A stretch of DNA of 64,000 nt from an uncultured Lachnospiraceae bacterium (GCA_946549035.1 CAMNQH010000011.1:1-64000), one strand, 5' to 3'; numbered from the stretch's first letter, positions 24,784 through 32,442 are shown. The notes: a model not told the origin generated them from the sequence alone. Numbers and translations: made by a program.

Positions 24784-24869
24784 GCGGTCAAAGTTCCTGT
24801 CCTCGTTCTGACGTACCAAACGGCAGGTTGAGGGCAGGGCAATGGCAACGCCGTTGCAGATAAGGAGGT
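24784..24869 (+). other. Candidate oriT/double-strand origin, two tandem hairpins
   Basis: CCTGTCCTC (24796-24804) pairs with GAGGGCAGG (24830-24838), and GCAATGGC (24839-24846) pairs with GCCGTTGC (24850-24857) around an AAC loop, each with one G-T wobble. They lie directly upstream of the Rep/MobT gene, where Tn916-type elements have their transfer origin. Function is inferred. Confidence 0.45.
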
Positions 24870-24878
24870 TTGATAAAT

Positions 24879-25952
24879 TTGGAAGAAAGAAGCGGAAGTT
24901 TTCTTCCAGAACTCCCCTACACTAACAGGGGAGTAATACGACAGAAAGAAGAATTAAGTGCCTTGATAGATTGGTGTCAGATAACCATTAAAGAAGTTCC
25001 GTTAGAAGCGGTCATAGAAGATGTGCTGAGAATACCTATGGAACTTATGACGGTAACAGGCTATGAAAAAGGGATTGCAGGACATGAGGTTGTGGCAATC
25101 TTCGATAATATCAAGGTGCTAAAGCCGACAGGAAATGCACAGTATCAAGGCTTTCAGATTTTAATGAGCGGGAAAGGCTGTCGCAACTATGAAAATTTTT
25201 TACAACTCAATGAGGAAACATGGTTTGATTTCTTAAACAGAGTTTGTCAGTATCATATCAATTTTCCTCGGATTGATTTGGCGATAGACGACAGAAAACC
25301 GTATTTGAGTATTCCCGATTTGATTATACGGACAAAAGAGGGATTGCTTTCTACAAAACTAAGAGATATAGATTTTCACGACTCAGGAGAATTGAAAGAG
25401 GAAGTGTTTCAGAGTAAAGGTGGCAGTCTTTATCTCGGCAGTTCAGCCAGCAATTTGAGATTGGTATTTTATGAAAAAGGATATGAACAGAATAAAAAGT
25501 ATGGAATAGAATTAGATGAAAATTGGAACAGATATGAATTGAGATTTCGGCAGGAAATGGCAGTAAGTGTAGTACAGGAATTATTGAGATATAGAGATGT
25601 GGCAGGACTGGCAATGGAAGTATTGAACAGCAAAATACGATTTTTAGAAAAGCCGACAGACAGCACGACAACACGAAAAAGACTTTATCCAACCTATAAA
25701 GCATGGGCGGAATTGATGAAAGACATAGGCAAGGTGAAACTTACTATGCAACCACAGAAGAAAAGTTTACAAAAGGTGTGGGAGTGGCTAGAAAAGTATG
25801 TTGCACCGTCTTTGAAACTGTTTGCAGAGGTTGGAAAAATAGAGCAGAGAGATTATATTGGTAATCTTATAGCAAATGGAAAAATGAATATCACACAAAA
25901 GCAGTTGTATGATGATTATATAAAAGCAAGAAAATTAGGCGAAAGGGGGTAA
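24879..25952 (+). CDS. Rep_trans/MobT-type replication initiator-relaxase, 357 aa
   Basis: This protein belongs to the replication initiation factor family (Rep_trans, as in Tn916 Orf20 and ICESt3 MobT), which nicks the transfer origin and may also start rolling-circle replication. The N-terminal part has LIDWCQITIKEVP, and the middle has INFPRIDLAIDDRK and NWNRYELRFRQE, typical of the catalytic fold. The start is taken as TTG at 24879, ten bases after AAGGAGG; the TTG at 24870 is too close to that site. The excisionase gene starts four bases after its stop codon. Confidence 0.85.
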   Translation: MEERSGSFLPELPYTNRGVIRQKEELSALIDWCQITIKEVPLEAVIEDVLRIPMELMTVTGYEKGIAGHEVVAIFDNIKVLKPTGNAQYQGFQILMSGKGCRNYENFLQLNEETWFDFLNRVCQYHINFPRIDLAIDDRKPYLSIPDLIIRTKEGLLSTKLRDIDFHDSGELKEEVFQSKGGSLYLGSSASNLRLVFYEKGYEQNKKYGIELDENWNRYELRFRQEMAVSVVQELLRYRDVAGLAMEVLNSKIRFLEKPTDSTTTRKRLYPTYKAWAELMKDIGKVKLTMQPQKKSLQKVWEWLEKYVAPSLKLFAEVGKIEQRDYIGNLIANGKMNITQKQLYDDYIKARKLGERG

Positions 25953-25956
25953 TCGT

Positions 25957-26136
25957 ATCGAGAAAGCACTACTAAATATAAATGAATTTTGTGAGTATAT
26001 GGGGATTGGGAAAACAAAGGCAAGAGAATTGTTGAACAATCCTAAAAATAGATTTACAGTACGCATAGGTAATCGGTTGTATGCAAATAAGAAATTACTT
26101 GATGAATGGCTGGAATATCAATGTAAAAGGGCTTGA
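25957..26136 (+). CDS. xis: Excisionase with apparent AUC start, 59 aa
   Basis: The frame reads (M)EKALLNINEFCEYMGIGK... and has the winged-helix pattern of Tn916-type excisionases that help the integrase remove the element. The frame is bounded upstream by a TAG at 25936, and no ATG, GTG or TTG occurs between that stop and the conserved region. The only codon at correct distance (seven bases) from the ribosome site AAAGGGGG is ATC at 25957. The first ATG in frame is codon 15, which would cut away the first helix. An AUC start would keep excisionase levels low. It lies between the relaxase and integrase genes, as expected. Confidence 0.75.
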   Translation: MEKALLNINEFCEYMGIGKTKARELLNNPKNRFTVRIGNRLYANKKLLDEWLEYQCKRA

Positions 26137-26219
26137 AAAGAAAATGAGGTGTCGATATAATGAAAATTGAAATATTTACTTTACCATATTTCTTTCAGTA
26201 GAAGAAAGGAAAGTTTGGT

Positions 26220-27422
26220 ATGGGTAAAGATTTAAAGGGCAAGGAACTCGGTAAGGGAATTTCACAGAGAGCAGACGGACGCTATATTGCAAGATTTACA
26301 AGCAAAACAGGGAAACGTAAAACGCTTTATGATTTTAAACTGAATGAATTAAAACGGAAGTTACGAGAAGCGGTTTATGAAGATGAACATGGTTTGAATG
26401 GCAATGGCGAAAGTATCACTTTAAACGCATGGTATGTAACGTGGACAGAGTTGTATAAGAAGAAAACAGTCAAAATGACTACGATATATAAAAACCACAG
26501 TTACTACAATTCAAGAGTGAAGAACTCTATCGGAAAGATGTATTTGCAGGACATTAAAACATATCACGTTCAGAAGTTTTTGAATGATTTGATAGACAGC
26601 GGTCTTGCACATGGAACGGTATCGAATATCAGATTTATGTTAAGCGATATGCTTGACAAAGCGGTGTTGAGCGAATACATTAGAAAAAATCCCTGTATCG
26701 GTGTGGAGATGCCAAAAGAAGTGAAAAAGGAAAGGCGTGTATTAACAAAAGAGGAACAGGAGAAATTTTTTACATTTGCTTCTTCCTATATACACATCAA
26801 TGTGCTGAAATTTGCTGTGACAACAGGTTGTCGGATTGGAGAAGTGCTTGGACTGAAATGGGAAGATTGTGACTTTGGAAAAAGAGAAATTACAATCAAT
26901 AAGACAATCCATTATTCAAAGGCTTCCAGTCCCGTTGAGGGTTCAAAGTTTTTCTATACGACCGCAAAAACCATATCCAGTAATCGTGTCATTCCTATGA
27001 CAGATGAAGTGTATGAGATTTTGCAAAATCAGAAGATAAAGCAGACGGAACAAAAGATGTGGAAACGCTCGATATGGAGACAGCATAAAGAATTTCAAAA
27101 TTTGGTATTTACCTGTTCGGACGGTTCACCGGTTTACTATTACAACGTCAATAGTGCAATCAAAGACTATGTAGCGAAAATCAACGTGATAGAGATTGAA
27201 CTGGCAAAGGAAGAAAAGAGAGAGCCGAAGATATTTGAACTGTTTACCTGTCATACCCTGCGACATACATATGCTACAAGGTGTTATGAAAATGGAGTAG
27301 ACCAACAGGTAGTGCAGAAACTTTTAGGTCATTCCACGTTGGCAATGACAACTGATTTATACACGCATGTTTCAGAAGAAAAGAAAAAAGAAGAAGTAGC
27401 TGAACTGAAAATATTGGCTTAA
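26220..27422 (+). CDS. int: Tyrosine integrase, Tn916 Int-like, 400 aa
   Basis: Three parts are visible: an N-terminal arm-binding domain (ISQRADGRYIARFTSKTGKRK, about 14-50), a core-binding SAM-like domain (about 65-160) and the catalytic domain. The catalytic residues are Arg205 (TGCRIGEVLGL), Lys250, His345 and Arg348 (HTLRHTYATR), His371 (LLGHST) and Tyr381 (DLYTHV), so the set is complete. It integrates and excises the element together with the excisionase. An AAAGGAAAG site precedes the ATG. Arm-type repeats follow its stop codon directly. Confidence 0.95.
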   Translation: MGKDLKGKELGKGISQRADGRYIARFTSKTGKRKTLYDFKLNELKRKLREAVYEDEHGLNGNGESITLNAWYVTWTELYKKKTVKMTTIYKNHSYYNSRVKNSIGKMYLQDIKTYHVQKFLNDLIDSGLAHGTVSNIRFMLSDMLDKAVLSEYIRKNPCIGVEMPKEVKKERRVLTKEEQEKFFTFASSYIHINVLKFAVTTGCRIGEVLGLKWEDCDFGKREITINKTIHYSKASSPVEGSKFFYTTAKTISSNRVIPMTDEVYEILQNQKIKQTEQKMWKRSIWRQHKEFQNLVFTCSDGSPVYYYNVNSAIKDYVAKINVIEIELAKEEKREPKIFELFTCHTLRHTYATRCYENGVDQQVVQKLLGHSTLAMTTDLYTHVSEEKKKEEVAELKILA

Positions 27423-27425
27423 AAT

Positions 27426-27445
27426 TGGAGTAAAAATGGAGTAAA
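27426..27445 (+). repeat. Two phased TGGAGTAAA repeats, right arm sites
   Basis: Copies at 27426-27434 and 27437-27445 are 11 bases apart and begin four bases after the integrase stop codon. They match the three copies inside the left end. Confidence 0.6.
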
Positions 27446-27472
27446 TCAGAAGATAGATAGCGAAAAACAGCG

Positions 27473-27486
27473 TAAAATCAACGTTT
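27473..27486 (+). repeat. Candidate right attachment core
   Basis: TAAAATCAACGTTT matches the left core (21601-21614) except for one base. Host sequence resumes after it, with a strong terminator at 27523. Confidence 0.5.
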
Positions 27487-27522
27487 TCAAGTGGATATAA
27501 ACATTGTACAGAAATAAAACAC

Positions 27523-27558
27523 AGCCCTGGAGAATTGTAACAGTTCCCAGGGCTTTTT
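27523..27558 (+). terminator. Intrinsic terminator, probably the original leuS terminator
   Basis: AGCCCTGG (27523-27530) pairs with CCAGGGCT (27547-27554), with an inner GAA/TTC extension, followed by TTTTT. In the uninserted chromosome it would lie shortly after leuS; the mobile element now separates them. Confidence 0.75.
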
Positions 27559-27606
27559 GAATGTGTGCAAGTTCAATAAGAGACGGCAGAAAGAAACAAT
27601 GTCATA

Positions 27607-27885
27607 TTATTTCTTTTTGCCTTTCATCATGTTTAAAATCATATCCGCCTTTTTTCGCTCGCTTTCCGGCATGTTCTGTTTTAATACCTCCACAATCAAG
27701 TCCGTCTCTGAGGCTTCGAAGCCAACGCCTTTTTTCTGGGCGGCAGAAGAAGCAGCCATCAGGGCTGCAGCCATGTCCTTTGGAGTAGAACCTTTTTCCT
27801 GACCGGCCATTTCCATAAGAAATTGCAGCTTTTCCGGGGATATATTTTTCAGTTGGGGATTATTCAATAAAAATGATGGATCCAT
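27607..27885 (-). CDS. Conserved hypothetical protein, 92 aa
   Basis: A small, mostly helical soluble protein with no cysteine, membrane segment or signal peptide. It is Met- and Lys-rich, with NPQLKNISPEKLQFLMEMA near the start and a C-terminal ILNMMKGKKK. I do not recognise a named family. An AGAAAGGAG site precedes the ATG. It follows the 112-residue gene by 24 bases on the same strand, so the two form a small operon that is convergent with leuS and the element. Confidence 0.65.
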   Translation of the reverse strand: MDPSFLLNNPQLKNISPEKLQFLMEMAGQEKGSTPKDMAAALMAASSAAQKKGVGFEASETDLIVEVLKQNMPESERKKADMILNMMKGKKK

Positions 27886-27909
27886 AGATTCTCCTTTCTG
27901 AGGGGCAAC

Positions 27910-28248
27910 TTAAGTGAATAGCGTTTCGTAGGCCGAGAACATCTGCACATAATTTGTGAGCATGTCAATGGTTTCCTGTTCTTTCTCCGTACAAAACTCC
28001 CGGAGGGCGTTCAGCATCTGTAAGGGCAGGGGCTCTTCATCCTCCTGGACGGAGCAGATCTGCATGGAGGCTCCGGGATTGTTAAAAATAGAGACCGTGC
28101 GCTGCAGCTCCATGAATTTGATGAGAAAAGCCATGGTTTTCTGATTGGCATTGTTGATGTAGGGGATGGCGGCCTTTAACATCTGAAGCTGCCGATCCTG
28201 GACTAAAGAATCGAAGGTAGTGGCGTTTGTTTGATTTTCCTGTTCCAT
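27910..28248 (-). CDS. Conserved hypothetical protein, 112 aa
   Basis: A small, predicted all-helical soluble protein rich in Met, Gln and Glu, with QDRQLQMLKAAIPYINNANQ near residue 17 and an acidic middle (QEDEEPLPL). No known motif is visible. It appears to be the first gene of a two-gene operon with the 92-residue product, to which it has a similar composition (both begin with regions that look like dimerising helices). The function is unknown; no regulator is adjacent. Confidence 0.65.
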   Translation of the reverse strand: MEQENQTNATTFDSLVQDRQLQMLKAAIPYINNANQKTMAFLIKFMELQRTVSIFNNPGASMQICSVQEDEEPLPLQMLNALREFCTEKEQETIDMLTNYVQMFSAYETLFT

Positions 28249-28366
28249 AGCATTACCTGTTTTTATTTCATCCTATGAGAAAAAAAGAAGAAATATAACT
28301 GTATTTTTGGAATTGCATATATTGTATAGAACAAAACCATTGCGCCGAGATAAGAAAGGAAAAATT

Positions 28367-28540
28367 ATGGGTAAATTGATTATAGATGGAAACAGCGTAT
28401 ATGAGGTGGATGAAGAATGTATGAAAAAAAAGCATCCTTCCGGTATCCCTCCATATGCGCAAAATTGCGTAATTATGGAGAAGGAAGAACAAACGCCCAA
28501 GGATCAACAGGAAGGAAAGCATCCTGCCGGCAGCCGATAA
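28367..28540 (+). CDS. Small conserved hypothetical protein, 57 aa
   Basis: The start MGKLIIDGNSVYEVDEECMKKK is preceded by AGAAAGGA at good spacing, which supports translation. The frame could extend upstream to 28307, but that part has no ribosome site. The product is polar, with two Cys residues (in DEECM and QNCVI) and a Lys/Gln-rich tail. No family is recognised. It lies between oppositely oriented small genes. Confidence 0.55.
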   Translation: MGKLIIDGNSVYEVDEECMKKKHPSGIPPYAQNCVIMEKEEQTPKDQQEGKHPAGSR

Positions 28541-28595
28541 CCGGGGGCGGCAGAAGATAGGCATTGTCTTTTTATTTTTCTAAATGATAAATGGG

Positions 28596-28636
28596 ATGCC
28601 CCGCAGGCGGTCTGTAGATGATTCGCTGCGGGGTAT
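28596..28636. terminator. GC-rich hairpin, possible terminator
   Basis: ATGCCCCGCAG (28596-28606) pairs with CTGCGGGGTAT (28626-28636), one G-T wobble. No clear T run follows on either strand. Within this 213-bp gap between the 57-residue gene and the Cys-rich gene I see only this and the next hairpin. Confidence 0.4.
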
Positions 28637-28697
28637 TCTGCTGCGGGGGATTTGACGACAGGAAGGGGACCCAGCAAAGATTTTGCGCAATACAAAG

Positions 28698-28734
28698 CTG
28701 GCCCCTGGGGGCCAAATGCTCTCCCAGGGGCCAG
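28698..28734 (-). terminator. Strong hairpin after the Cys-rich protein gene
   Basis: CTGGCCCCTGGG (28698-28709) pairs perfectly with CCCAGGGGCCAG (28723-28734). Read on the minus strand it lies about 20 bases after the stop codon and is followed by CTTTGTATT, so it probably ends that transcript. Confidence 0.6.
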
Positions 28735-28751
28735 GTGCAGCGCTGTGGAAA

Positions 28752-28979
28752 TTAGCAGCAGAATCCGCCGCCGTTGTTGCCGTTGCCGCAGCAGCACAGA
28801 AGCAGCAAGATAATCCAGATGCTGTCGCATCCGCATCCGCCGTTGTTGCCGCCGAAGAATCCGCCGTTATTGCCGTTGCCGCAGCAGCACAGTAAGAGAA
28901 TAATCCAAATCCAGGAACCGCACCCTCCGTTGTTGCTCTCACATCCGCATCCACAGTTTGTTGCAGCTAAATCACTCAT
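28752..28979 (-). CDS. Cys/Gly/Asn-rich two-repeat protein, HCB (chorion-class high-cysteine) type, 75 aa
   Basis: Begins MSDLAATNCGCGCE and consists of two near-copies of a unit: a GCG-rich stretch, a short hydrophobic run (WIWIILLLCCC or IWIILLLLCCC) and GNGNNGG. Sixteen or so of 75 residues are Cys. Proteins of this look are annotated in Lachnospiraceae as chorion class high-cysteine HCB protein 13, a name with no functional proof in bacteria. A GGAGG site at ten-base spacing supports the start, and a hairpin supports the end. It may bind metals or form a cross-linked envelope or spore layer; both are guesses. Confidence 0.75.
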   Translation of the reverse strand: MSDLAATNCGCGCESNNGGCGSWIWIILLLCCCGNGNNGGFFGGNNGGCGCDSIWIILLLLCCCGNGNNGGGFCC

Positions 28980-29062
28980 GTTTTAAATCCTCCATAATTT
29001 TGATTACAGTTTACTATATGTGGGGAGCTTGTAACAGGTGCCGTTTTTTTTGAAAAAAATTT

Positions 29063-29091
29063 TTGCTTATTTGGAAAAAGAGTGCTATGAT
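29063..29091 (+). promoter_or_regulatory. Promoter for the V-type ATPase operon
   Basis: TTGCTT (29063-29068) and TATGAT (29086-29091) are spaced by 17 bases, about 57 bases before the first operon gene. Confidence 0.5.
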
Positions 29092-29148
29092 AGTTTTGGG
29101 CTTTTTCAAATCCGCCCAGATATAGAATTGTTGTAAGGGGAGATGCGC

Positions 29149-29460
29149 ATGAATGAAGTCATAACAAAGCTGTATGAGATGGAAGAGACTGCCGGAAGAA
29201 TTTTAGCGGACGCCCAAAGGTATAAGGAACGCCTGACAGAGCAGAAAGAGCTAGAACAGCGGGCCATGGAAAAAGAACTGGAACGAGAGCTTAAGAGGTA
29301 TTTGGAGCAGGAAGAAAAAAAGCTTCGCCTGGAAGCGGCTGAGAAAATCCGGCAGTTGGAGCTAAAGCATGATCTTCAGATACAGGAATTGGACAAGAAG
29401 TACGACGGACATTTCCCGGAGCTGTCAGAAGAGATTTTTCAGAGAATAACAGAGGTGTAG
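29149..29460 (+). CDS. V-type ATPase peripheral-stalk subunit H/G-like, 103 aa
   Basis: An almost entirely charged coiled coil (Glu/Lys/Arg-rich, residues about 20-90) with no other domain, the normal form of the H (AhaH) or G subunit that pairs with subunit E in the peripheral stalk. It is the first gene of the V-ATPase operon, three bases from subunit C. The start at 29149 gives a six-base spacing from GGGGAG; the ATG at 29143 abuts that site and is less likely. Confidence 0.75.
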   Translation: MNEVITKLYEMEETAGRILADAQRYKERLTEQKELEQRAMEKELERELKRYLEQEEKKLRLEAAEKIRQLELKHDLQIQELDKKYDGHFPELSEEIFQRITEV

Positions 29461-29463
29461 CAG

Positions 29464-30498
29464 ATGAAGCTGATGCATTACAGTGGGCTGATTACAAAAA
29501 CCAGGGCCATGAGCGGAAAGCTTTTAGAGCAAAAGCAGCTCCATGAGCTGACAGAACTTGCCACGGTAAGCGAAGCCGTAGATTTTTTAAAGGAGACGGC
29601 AGGGTATCAGGAAGTCTTTCAGGACCATGAAGGAATCTGGCACAGAGGACAAGCGGAGGCGGTGATTCGCAACTCCTTATATCAGGATTTCGAAAAATTA
29701 TACCGATTCTCCAACAAAGAGCAGCGTCTGGCATTCCGTTATGTGTTTTTTCGGTACGAGGTGGATTTGCTCAAACGTCTGGTCAAACATTTGTTTCGGA
29801 AAGAACAGCAGGAATTGGAAAAATATTCGGACGTTTTTTTTCGGGAACATGCAGCCTTCTCTATAGAGCAGGGGAGACGCTCTAAGGATATGGGAGAGTT
29901 GGAGCAATGCCTGGCCGGAACAAGGTACGAAACACTATTTATGCAGTTGCGTAATCACGAACGGAGCCGATATGCCGATTATGCAATCGGGCTGGATCTT
30001 TTTTATTATGATACGGTTTTTCGAGAAATCAAAGGAATGAAGCCTTCCGAGATGAAATCCGTGCTGATGCAGATTTACGGGACACGCATCGATTGGCTGA
30101 ATATTATGTGGATTTACCGTTCCAAGCGGTTTTATGACCAGACGCCGGGAGAGATTATAGCTTGGATGATCCCCCACAGCTACCGCCTGAAGAAAAAAGA
30201 ACGAGAGCTTATGGCAGATGCGGCGGATCCGGAAGAATTAAATCGGATTTTGGCGCGTACGGGATATTTTACAGGGAAAGATGCTTTCGTTCATATGGAG
30301 GATGAGATTTCCTACCGGAAAGTCATTGAAGATATGTATGCCAAGGTAACTAGGAAGTATCCGGTATCCATGGCCCCAGTGATGAAATATATCCATGAAA
30401 AGGAGCTGGAAATTGGGCGGCTGACTACGATAATCGAAGGGATCCGCTATCAAGTGGCGCCCAGGGACATCAAAGATTTTATTTTGATTACCAAATAA
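29464..30498 (+). CDS. ntpC: V-type ATPase subunit C, 344 aa
   Basis: This subunit links the rotor c-ring to the central stalk (the subunit d/C of archaeal-type ATPases). The family pattern is seen in SGLITKTRAMSGKLLEQKQL near the start, the repeated helical bundle with FFRYEVDLLKRLVKHLFR and the central motif IGLDLFYYDTVFREIK. The length is normal. It starts three bases after subunit H and has an AGAGGTG site within that gene's end. All following V-ATPase genes are in the same direction. Confidence 0.88.
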   Translation: MKLMHYSGLITKTRAMSGKLLEQKQLHELTELATVSEAVDFLKETAGYQEVFQDHEGIWHRGQAEAVIRNSLYQDFEKLYRFSNKEQRLAFRYVFFRYEVDLLKRLVKHLFRKEQQELEKYSDVFFREHAAFSIEQGRRSKDMGELEQCLAGTRYETLFMQLRNHERSRYADYAIGLDLFYYDTVFREIKGMKPSEMKSVLMQIYGTRIDWLNIMWIYRSKRFYDQTPGEIIAWMIPHSYRLKKKERELMADAADPEELNRILARTGYFTGKDAFVHMEDEISYRKVIEDMYAKVTRKYPVSMAPVMKYIHEKELEIGRLTTIIEGIRYQVAPRDIKDFILITK

Positions 30499-30516
30499 GG
30501 AAGCGGAGGAGCGATT

Positions 30517-32442
30517 GTGGTTGAGAAGATGAAACTACTGCATATTACAGGACCCAAGCACGATATCGACCGGGTCATGAGGCAGTATCTGGTAAAATAT
30601 GAAATACATTTTGAAAACGCTATGTCCAGCCTTGGTTCCATCAACAATGTACGTCCCTTTGTAGAAACAAATATTTACAAGGATGTGTACCAAAATGGGG
30701 AGGAACTGCTGAAATATCTGGACCGGCAAGGGAATGAGACCTTGTACGAGATGGCGCCGGGGGCGGCCGGAGAACTGATTCAGGATGCTTATGAGCATAC
30801 CAAAATGATTCAGGGGCGTCAGAGAGAGCTGACGAAAAAGAACCAGGAATTAAAAGATTTTATGGAGGAGCTGTCCTCTTTTCGGAATCTGGATTTCGAA
30901 TTTAAAAAAATGCTGGATTTTCGGTTTATTAAGTTTCGCATCGGCCGGATTCCCATTGATTATTATCACAAATTGGAGACCTATATCCAGGAAGTAGCTT
31001 ATACCTTGTTCTATGAATGCGACAGTGATGAGGAATATGTGTGGGGCGTCTATTTTGTCCCCTACATGCATGCGGTGGAAATTGACGCCATGTATCTTTC
31101 CTTCCATTTTGAACAGTTGTATATGCCGGATTCCTTTGAAGGGACGCCGGAAGAGGCGTATCAGGCGGCGTTAAAAGAGATTGAGGCCAATGAAGAAGAA
31201 AATCTCAGGCTGTCGGAACAGATGCACGATCTTTTAAAAGAAAACCGTCTGGAGCTCATGTCCGCTTGTCAATCCTTAAAGGATTACAGTGAAAATTTTG
31301 ATATCCGCAAGCTGGCGGCCTGTACCAGAACGGAGAACGACGGAGAATACTATATTCTCTATGGATGGATGTCCAGAAAAGACGCCAAAGCCTTTCAAAA
31401 GGAGATTGCAGAGGATGAAGCGGTTCACTGCATAGAAGAGGCTATGGAAGAAAATCTGGCCACCAGCCCGCCTACCAAATTAAGAAATCCTAAGATCTTA
31501 AAGCCCTTTGAAATGTTTGTGGAAATGTACGGCCTGCCGGCGTATAACGAGATGGATCCCACGTTGTTTGTGGCGCTGACCTATACCTTGATGTTCGGCA
31601 TTATGTTTGGAGATGTGGGGCAGGGGCTGTTTTTGGTAGTAGGAGGTTTCCTGTTATATCGTATAAAACAAATGCGCCTTGCAGGGATCATTGCCCTTGC
31701 AGGAATCTGGTCTACGGTCTTTGGATTTTTGTACGGAAGCTTATTCGGGTTTGAAGAATTAATTCCGGCTCTTTGGCGCCGTCCTATGGACGATATTATG
31801 GGGACTTTGATGATGGCCATTGCCTTTGGCGGTATTTTAATTATGCTTGCTATGGTGTTAAATGTCATCAACGCCATTCGATCCAGAGAGTATGGCAGAC
31901 TGATCTTTGGCCAAAGCGGCCTGGCGGGCTTGGTATGTTATGGATTCACAGCCTTGTGCGTCGTCTTGTTTGCTACCGGCCACCACTTGCCTGCAGCCGT
32001 GATTATGGCGGTGATGCTGGGACTTCCCCTTTTGGCTATTTTGCTGAAAGAGCCTCTGGCCCATCTGGTGGAAAAAAAGGGCCGGCTGTTTCCGGAAGGA
32101 AGCAAAGTAATGTTCTTTGTAGAGGCCTTGGTGGAACTCTTTGACGTGGTGTTAAGCTATGCCACCAATACGATTTCCTTTGTCCGGGTAGGGGCGTTTG
32201 CCTTAAGCCATGCAGGCATGATGGGAGTGGTTATGACCTTGGCAGGCCTGGAAAAAGGCTCTCCCAATTGGATCATTATTGTGTTAGGCAATATTTTGGT
32301 GACGGGATTAGAAGGGCTTGTAGTAGGCATCCAGGTACTGCGCCTGGAATATTACGAGATGTTCAGCCGTTTTTATAAAGGCAGCGGAAAGCCTTTTGTG
32401 GCTTTCCATAAAAAGGAGCATTCCCAGGGCGGTTCCAATTAA
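30517..32442 (+). CDS. ntpI: V-type ATPase subunit I, 641 aa
   Basis: This is the membrane stator subunit (a/I) that forms the ion half-channels. It has a cytoplasmic N-terminal half with a long coiled coil (residues about 85-120 and 220-250) and a C-terminal half with about eight membrane helices. The block FVRVGAFALSHAGMMGV contains the essential arginine that faces the c-ring. The start is GTG at 30517, with GGAGGAG five bases upstream; the ATG at 30529 would be too far from that site. Confidence 0.93.
   Translation: MVEKMKLLHITGPKHDIDRVMRQYLVKYEIHFENAMSSLGSINNVRPFVETNIYKDVYQNGEELLKYLDRQGNETLYEMAPGAAGELIQDAYEHTKMIQGRQRELTKKNQELKDFMEELSSFRNLDFEFKKMLDFRFIKFRIGRIPIDYYHKLETYIQEVAYTLFYECDSDEEYVWGVYFVPYMHAVEIDAMYLSFHFEQLYMPDSFEGTPEEAYQAALKEIEANEEENLRLSEQMHDLLKENRLELMSACQSLKDYSENFDIRKLAACTRTENDGEYYILYGWMSRKDAKAFQKEIAEDEAVHCIEEAMEENLATSPPTKLRNPKILKPFEMFVEMYGLPAYNEMDPTLFVALTYTLMFGIMFGDVGQGLFLVVGGFLLYRIKQMRLAGIIALAGIWSTVFGFLYGSLFGFEELIPALWRRPMDDIMGTLMMAIAFGGILIMLAMVLNVINAIRSREYGRLIFGQSGLAGLVCYGFTALCVVLFATGHHLPAAVIMAVMLGLPLLAILLKEPLAHLVEKKGRLFPEGSKVMFFVEALVELFDVVLSYATNTISFVRVGAFALSHAGMMGVVMTLAGLEKGSPNWIIIVLGNILVTGLEGLVVGIQVLRLEYYEMFSRFYKGSGKPFVAFHKKEHSQGGSN

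Larger units (their letters stand above)
21601..27486 (+). mobile_element. Integrative and mobilizable element, Tn916-related recombination and Rep/MobT module
   Basis: The region between leuS and the small minus-strand genes holds a tyrosine integrase, a small excisionase, a Rep_trans/MobT-type replication-relaxase protein, a DUF961-like protein and an XRE repressor in the order seen in Tn916/ICESt3-type elements. No conjugation (type IV secretion) genes are present, so it would depend on a helper or is a decayed ICE. Its AT-rich sequence contrasts with its neighbours. Near-identical 14-base repeats at the two ends are proposed cores and phased TGGAGTAAA repeats lie just inside. Exact ends are inferred. 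Confidence 0.75.

Noticed and set aside
28752..28979. A CRISPR-like or tandem DNA repeat impression
   Set aside because: The repetition is within one coding frame with ribosome site, start and stop; there are only two units and no spacers.
28683..28986. Plus-strand frames rich in Ala or Pro/Leu across the Cys-rich gene
   Set aside because: They are produced by the GC-rich repeat codons read on the other strand and have no ribosome site.
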